A program made the translations under genes and the position numbers. Positions 60,193-64,000 of a DNA stretch of 64,000 nt are shown here, one piece after another. How positions within the stretch are numbered: position 1 is the first letter of the stretch; the number at the start of each line of letters is the position of its first letter. The DNA is from Cherax quadricarinatus (lineage: Eukaryota; Arthropoda; Malacostraca; Decapoda; Parastacidae): NCBI RefSeq assembly GCF_038502225.1, contig NC_091391.1:5042719-5106718 (forward strand), in the 5' to 3' direction. The notes beneath the pieces were generated by a model. It was not told where the DNA came from, did not search any database, and was given only the letters and a program-made list of their open reading frames with translations.

Positions 60193-61829
60193 CAGGAAGG
60201 CCCCACTTTATGGCGTTTCACTTTACGGCGTTCTGCTAATACGGTCATTTCAAATTATGACCAAAACTCGCTATACGGCTCCCCCCACCTGACTTTCTAA
60301 TACGGTCACCGCGCCCCACCTTGTTTGTTTACATTCTCCGTGAGCTCAGTAAGCACTAAGTCTCTCCATTTTGTCTGGAAACTCCAAAATTTCAAATGTT
60401 TTTAAAAGTTATTTCATATTTTATATATACTCTGATAATTATACTTATGTATACCTGTACTTAAATAAACTTACATACTGTGCTGGCATGCAGGTACACA
60501 TTAAAATCAGTAAGAGTGTCTTATGTCTCCAGACGTGATATTAGTAATGATAATAATAATCATAGAGTCTCATATAAATGTCGTATATTACGTTAAATAC
60601 ACATTTTCATTAATCCATCTATGATATTTTTTCAAAATTATATAATAAACACGATACATAACATAAAAAGATGATAAATACACCCCACAATAGAATAAAT
60701 AAACATAAATATGAGATGTGGTAGCAGACGACTTGCACAAGTGACGCCATATTAGAAATGATAATAATAATAATCACCGAGTCTCATTAAATGTTGTATA
60801 TTATGTTAATATACACATTTTCATTAATCCATCCATGATATTTTTTTCAAAATTATATAATAAACACTATACATAACATAAAAAGATGATAAATACACCC
60901 CACAATAAACATAAATATGAGATGTGGGAGCTACATAACTTGTACAAGTGATGCCAAGAATAACATTTTCTCTAATCTAACATAAGAGAAAATGTGTTAC
61001 TGGGGGTAACTGTAGAAAATTATTCCTTTCGTATGTATGTAAGTTTATTCAGGTATACACAAATACAGTTACATAGATTATCATACATAACAACATATGT
61101 GTAGAGAACCTAGGATAACCCAAAAAAGTCAGAGTGACTTATTTCCATTGCCTTCACTCGGAGCATCATTTCTTCTCAAAATGATGTTACATGAGAATGG
61201 GAGTGTTCTTCTTTATTTATTCTACCGTATCAATGTAGAGACAACTTGTACACAATGTAACTTGTACACAAACCAGACGTGTACATTTTGTTTACAAAAC
61301 TTACCTTCGCCTGGTTTGTTTACATAACTCTGCGCCTGTACCCTCTCATGCACTCATTCTTTCTCTCTCTCATTTATTCGTTTTATCTCATTTACTTACT
61401 CCTGACCCTACATTAAGACTACAAATATTTTAAGGTAAGTAATGAGTGAACTGTATATACATTTTATCGCTCTGGGATGCTTAAATATCATAGAATAGTA
61501 TGTGTGGGTGGGGTGGCCTGGTATGGTAGCCTGGCTGACTACCATACATACCACACTTGATTTCTTACAATAAATACTACTTGTCTCACCCTAGATTAAG
61601 ACTATAAATATTTTAAGGTAAGTAATGAGTGCACTATGTGTGTATTGTACTTTTTTATTGTTTTTTGATGCCTGGTTCTATTGCTAACTTAATATATGTT
61701 AGTGTAAACTTGTTATCTAGTGTTTGTATGCATTTGTAAGTGGAAAAAAAGGGTGTTCCACTTGAAGGCGGTTTCCGCTTTACGGCGGTAGCCTGGAACC
61801 TAACCTGCCGTATAAGTGGGGCCTTCCTG
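60193..61829. mobile_element. TA-flanked DNA transposon, 1.64 kb, non-coding (family S, satellite source)
   Basis: Ends CAGGAAGGCCCCACTTTATG and CGTATAAGTGGGGCCTTCCTG with TA outside each. Subterminal sequence is also inverted (GGCGTTTCACTTTACGGCG; TTCCGCTTTACGGCGG). A 205-bp segment is duplicated in tandem (60537-60750 and 60751-60957, ATTTTCATTAATCCATC). No transposase. The terminal 41 bp of the right end equal the 31075-40030 satellite unit with a few CpG-type changes. Confidence 0.9.
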
Positions 61830-61984
61830 TATATTGATTAGTTGTAGTATATTTTTTTAATCTCCTTACTTTCAATATAATAAAAATTAATTATAATACA
61901 TCACTAATTTTTTTTTATTGAATTACTAAACACTTCCAGTGTAATAAAAACTAAGTATTTTTATTCTCCTATACGTACTAACTT

Positions 61985-63280
61985 TTTTTTTTTTTTTAAC
62001 AAGTCGGCCGTCTCCCACCGAGGCAGGGTGACCCGCCGAGGCAGGGTGACCCACCGAGGCAGGGTGACCCAAAAAGAAAGAAAATCCCCAAAAAGAAAAT
62101 ACTTTCATCATCATTCAACTCTTTCACCTCACTCACACATAATCACTGTTTTTGCAGAGGTGCTCAGAAAACAACAGCTTAGAAGCATATACATATAAAG
62201 ATACACAATATATCCCTCCAAACCGTCAATATCCCGAACCCCTCCTTTAGAATGCAGGCATTGTGCTTCCCATTTCTAGGACTCAAGTCCGGCTATATAA
62301 AATAACCGGTTTCCTTGAATCCCTTCACTAAATATTACCCTGCTCACACTCCAATGGATCGTCAGGTCCCAAATACCATTCGTCTCCATTCACTCCTATC
62401 TAACATGCTCACGCACGCCTGCTGGAAGTCCAAGCCCCTCGCCCACAAAACCTTCCTTACCCCTTCCAACCTTTTCAAGGACGATCCCTACCTCGCCTTC
62501 CTTTCCCTACAGAATTAAATGCTCTCCATGTCATTTTACTTTGATCCATTCTCTCTAAATGACAACATCACCTCAACAACCCCTCTTCAGCCCTCTGACT
62601 AATACTTTTATTAACTCCACACTTTTCCCTAATTTCCACACTCCGAATTTTCTGCATAATATTTACACCACACATTGCCCTTAGACAGGACATCTCCACT
62701 GCCTCCAACCGCCTCCTTGCTGCTGCATTTACCACCCAAGCTTCACACCCATATAAGAGTGTTGGTACTATGTACTATACTTTCATACATTCCCTTCTTT
62801 GCCTCCATAGATAATGTTTTTTGTTGCCACACATACCTCAACGCACCAATCACCTTTTTTCCCTCATCAATTCTATGATTAACCTCATTCTTCATAAAAC
62901 CATCTGCCGACACGTCAACTCCCAAGTATCTGAAAACATTCACTTCTTCCATACTCCTCCTCCCCAATTTGATATCCAATTTTTTTTTATCTAAATCATT
63001 TGATACCCTCATCACCTTACTCTTTTCTATGTTCACTTTCAACTTTCTTCCTTTACACACACTCCCAAACTCGTTCACTAAACTTTGCAGTTTTTCTTTA
63101 GACTCTCCCATAAGCACAGTATCATCAGCAAAAAGCAACTGTGTCAATTCCCATTTTGTATTTAATTCCCTGTCTAAGACCTACTTACTGGGAAGTAGTC
63201 TCCCTCTCTTCTACATACCCTAACCTGAGCCTCACTATCCTCATAAAAACTCTTTATAGCATTTAGTAACTTACAAATAT
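61985..63280 (-). pseudogene. RTE-like LINE, 3-prime half with triplicated tail
   Basis: Minus-strand relics from the 63240 side: RT palm end, then QLLFADDTVLMGESKEKLQS (about 63145-63085), KLKVNIEKSKVMRV, VFRYLGVDVSADGFM and VWQQKTLSMEAKKGMYESIV, followed by frame breaks. Downstream are the RHVERIE-type region (near 62560), the 3-prime UTR, and a tail in which GGGTCACCCTGCCTCGGTGG occurs three times (62015-62070), then poly-A (T run at 61983-61998). 5-prime truncated. Confidence 0.88.
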
Positions 63281-63352
63281 CATAATTTAATTTTAAGGCT
63301 GCCTGAAATGCCTTGCATAATATGGGTCTTTCTATAAAGTATCTTATATATA

Positions 63353-63555
63353 CAGTGGACCCCCGGTTAACGAACTTTTTTCATTCCAGTAGTATGTTCA
63401 GGTGCCAGTACTGACCAAATTTTTTCCCATAAGGAATATTGTGAAGTAGATTAGTCAATTTCAGACCCCCAAACATACACGTACAAACGCACTTACGTAA
63501 ATACACTTACATAATTGGTCGCATTTGGAGGTGATCGTTATGCGGGGGTCCACTG
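63353..63555. mobile_element. Tigger-ended MITE (family T), copy 8
   Basis: CAGTGGACCCCCGGTTAACG to GCGGGGGTCCACTG, TA on both sides. Confidence 0.9.
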
Positions 63556-63591
63556 TATATGTCAATTATCCTAATTGTATGATATACAATA

Positions 63592-64000
63592 CAGTCTCTC
63601 CTTTCTTAGTGACGTACTCGTTTACCAATGATTCGGACTTGCGATGGGCTCTCTGAACAGTATGCATACCTAAATAATGTATATTAGAGCTGATTTTCTC
63701 TATTCTGTTCATTACAATACGTATAGAGTACACTAATGTATAAACATATAAAAATCTTCTTCTTCTTTCAACAAACCGTCCGTATCCCACCAAAGCAGGG
63801 TGGCCCAAAAAGAAAAACAAAAGTTTCTCTTTTTAACTTTAGTAATTTATACAGGAGAAGGGGTTACTAGCCCCTTGCTCCCAGCATTTTAGTCACCTGT
63901 TACGACACCCATGGCTTACGGAGGAAGAATTCTGTTTCACTTCCTCACGGAGAACATATAAAAATACGTATACTAAAAATGTTTTTAATGGTTCAGAGAT
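63592..64000. mobile_element. TA-flanked MITE (family C), interrupted and cut by the window edge
   Basis: Starts CAGTCTCTCCTTTCTTAGTG after TA; interior TATGCATACCTAAATAATGT as in 22171-22704. A SINE splits it at 63756-63953, and the right end lies outside. Confidence 0.85.
63756..63953 (-). repeat. Short tailed SINE with perfect 12-bp target duplication
   Basis: ACATATAAAAAT is at 63744-63755 and again at 63954-63965, bounding a 198-bp element. The minus strand starts TCTCCGTGAGGAAGTGAAAC and ends with the RTE-like LINE tail (CACCCTGCTTTGGTGGGATA, then GTTTGTTGAAAGAAGAAGAAG). This copy defines the family. Confidence 0.95.

Overview
The window is eukaryotic and almost certainly from a decapod crustacean, probably a crayfish or lobster relative. 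This is an inference from the large GT-AG introns, the extreme density of transposable elements, and repeat families I associate with decapods: tRNA-derived SINEs with GATAAG tails and the 'VDQA' LINE 3-prime fragment. No bacterial-style genes or operons are present.

Only one host gene is visible. It is a plus-strand homologue of ZYG11 (ZYG11A/B, the leucine-rich-repeat and armadillo-like substrate receptor of CUL2 E3 ubiquitin ligases). Seven coding exons lie between 22843 and 60175. Phases agree across all six introns and give about 601 codons; the last part of the gene lies beyond the right edge. Intron 4 is 20.4 kb, mostly an 8.95-kb satellite of 41-bp units plus nested transposons.

Layout. 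1-541: start of a gag ORF (minus). 1770-3655: decayed LINE. 3670-4380: minisatellite full of TGACGTCA palindromes. 4840-6460: two AT-rich or 20-bp minisatellites with a SINE inside. 6500-10175: MITEs, SINEs and LINE remnants. 10180-19863: a dead LINE split by a young, nearly intact Ty3/Gypsy element (11408-18909), whose 5-prime LTR is itself split by a deleted Tigger-like transposon; each step has a target-site duplication. 19900-22705: MITEs and SINEs. 22830-60175: the ZYG11 gene and its repeat-filled introns. 60193-64000: a TA-flanked DNA transposon, an RTE-like LINE fragment, and MITEs.

Main observations. (1) The 8.95-kb satellite is an amplified copy of the terminal ~41 bp of a DNA transposon. 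The rest of that transposon copy follows the array, and another family member lies at 60193-61829. (2) The Gypsy element has integrase before reverse transcriptase (Gmr1-type order). Its gag and pol share one reading frame broken only by a UGA. (3) A minisatellite copied from the exon-3 5-prime splice site carries about a dozen look-alike donors. (4) A family of inverted-dimer (hairpin) elements is inserted with 13-14 bp target duplications at three sites. (5) Several other minisatellites were seeded inside transposable elements. All comparisons were made by eye without database searches.
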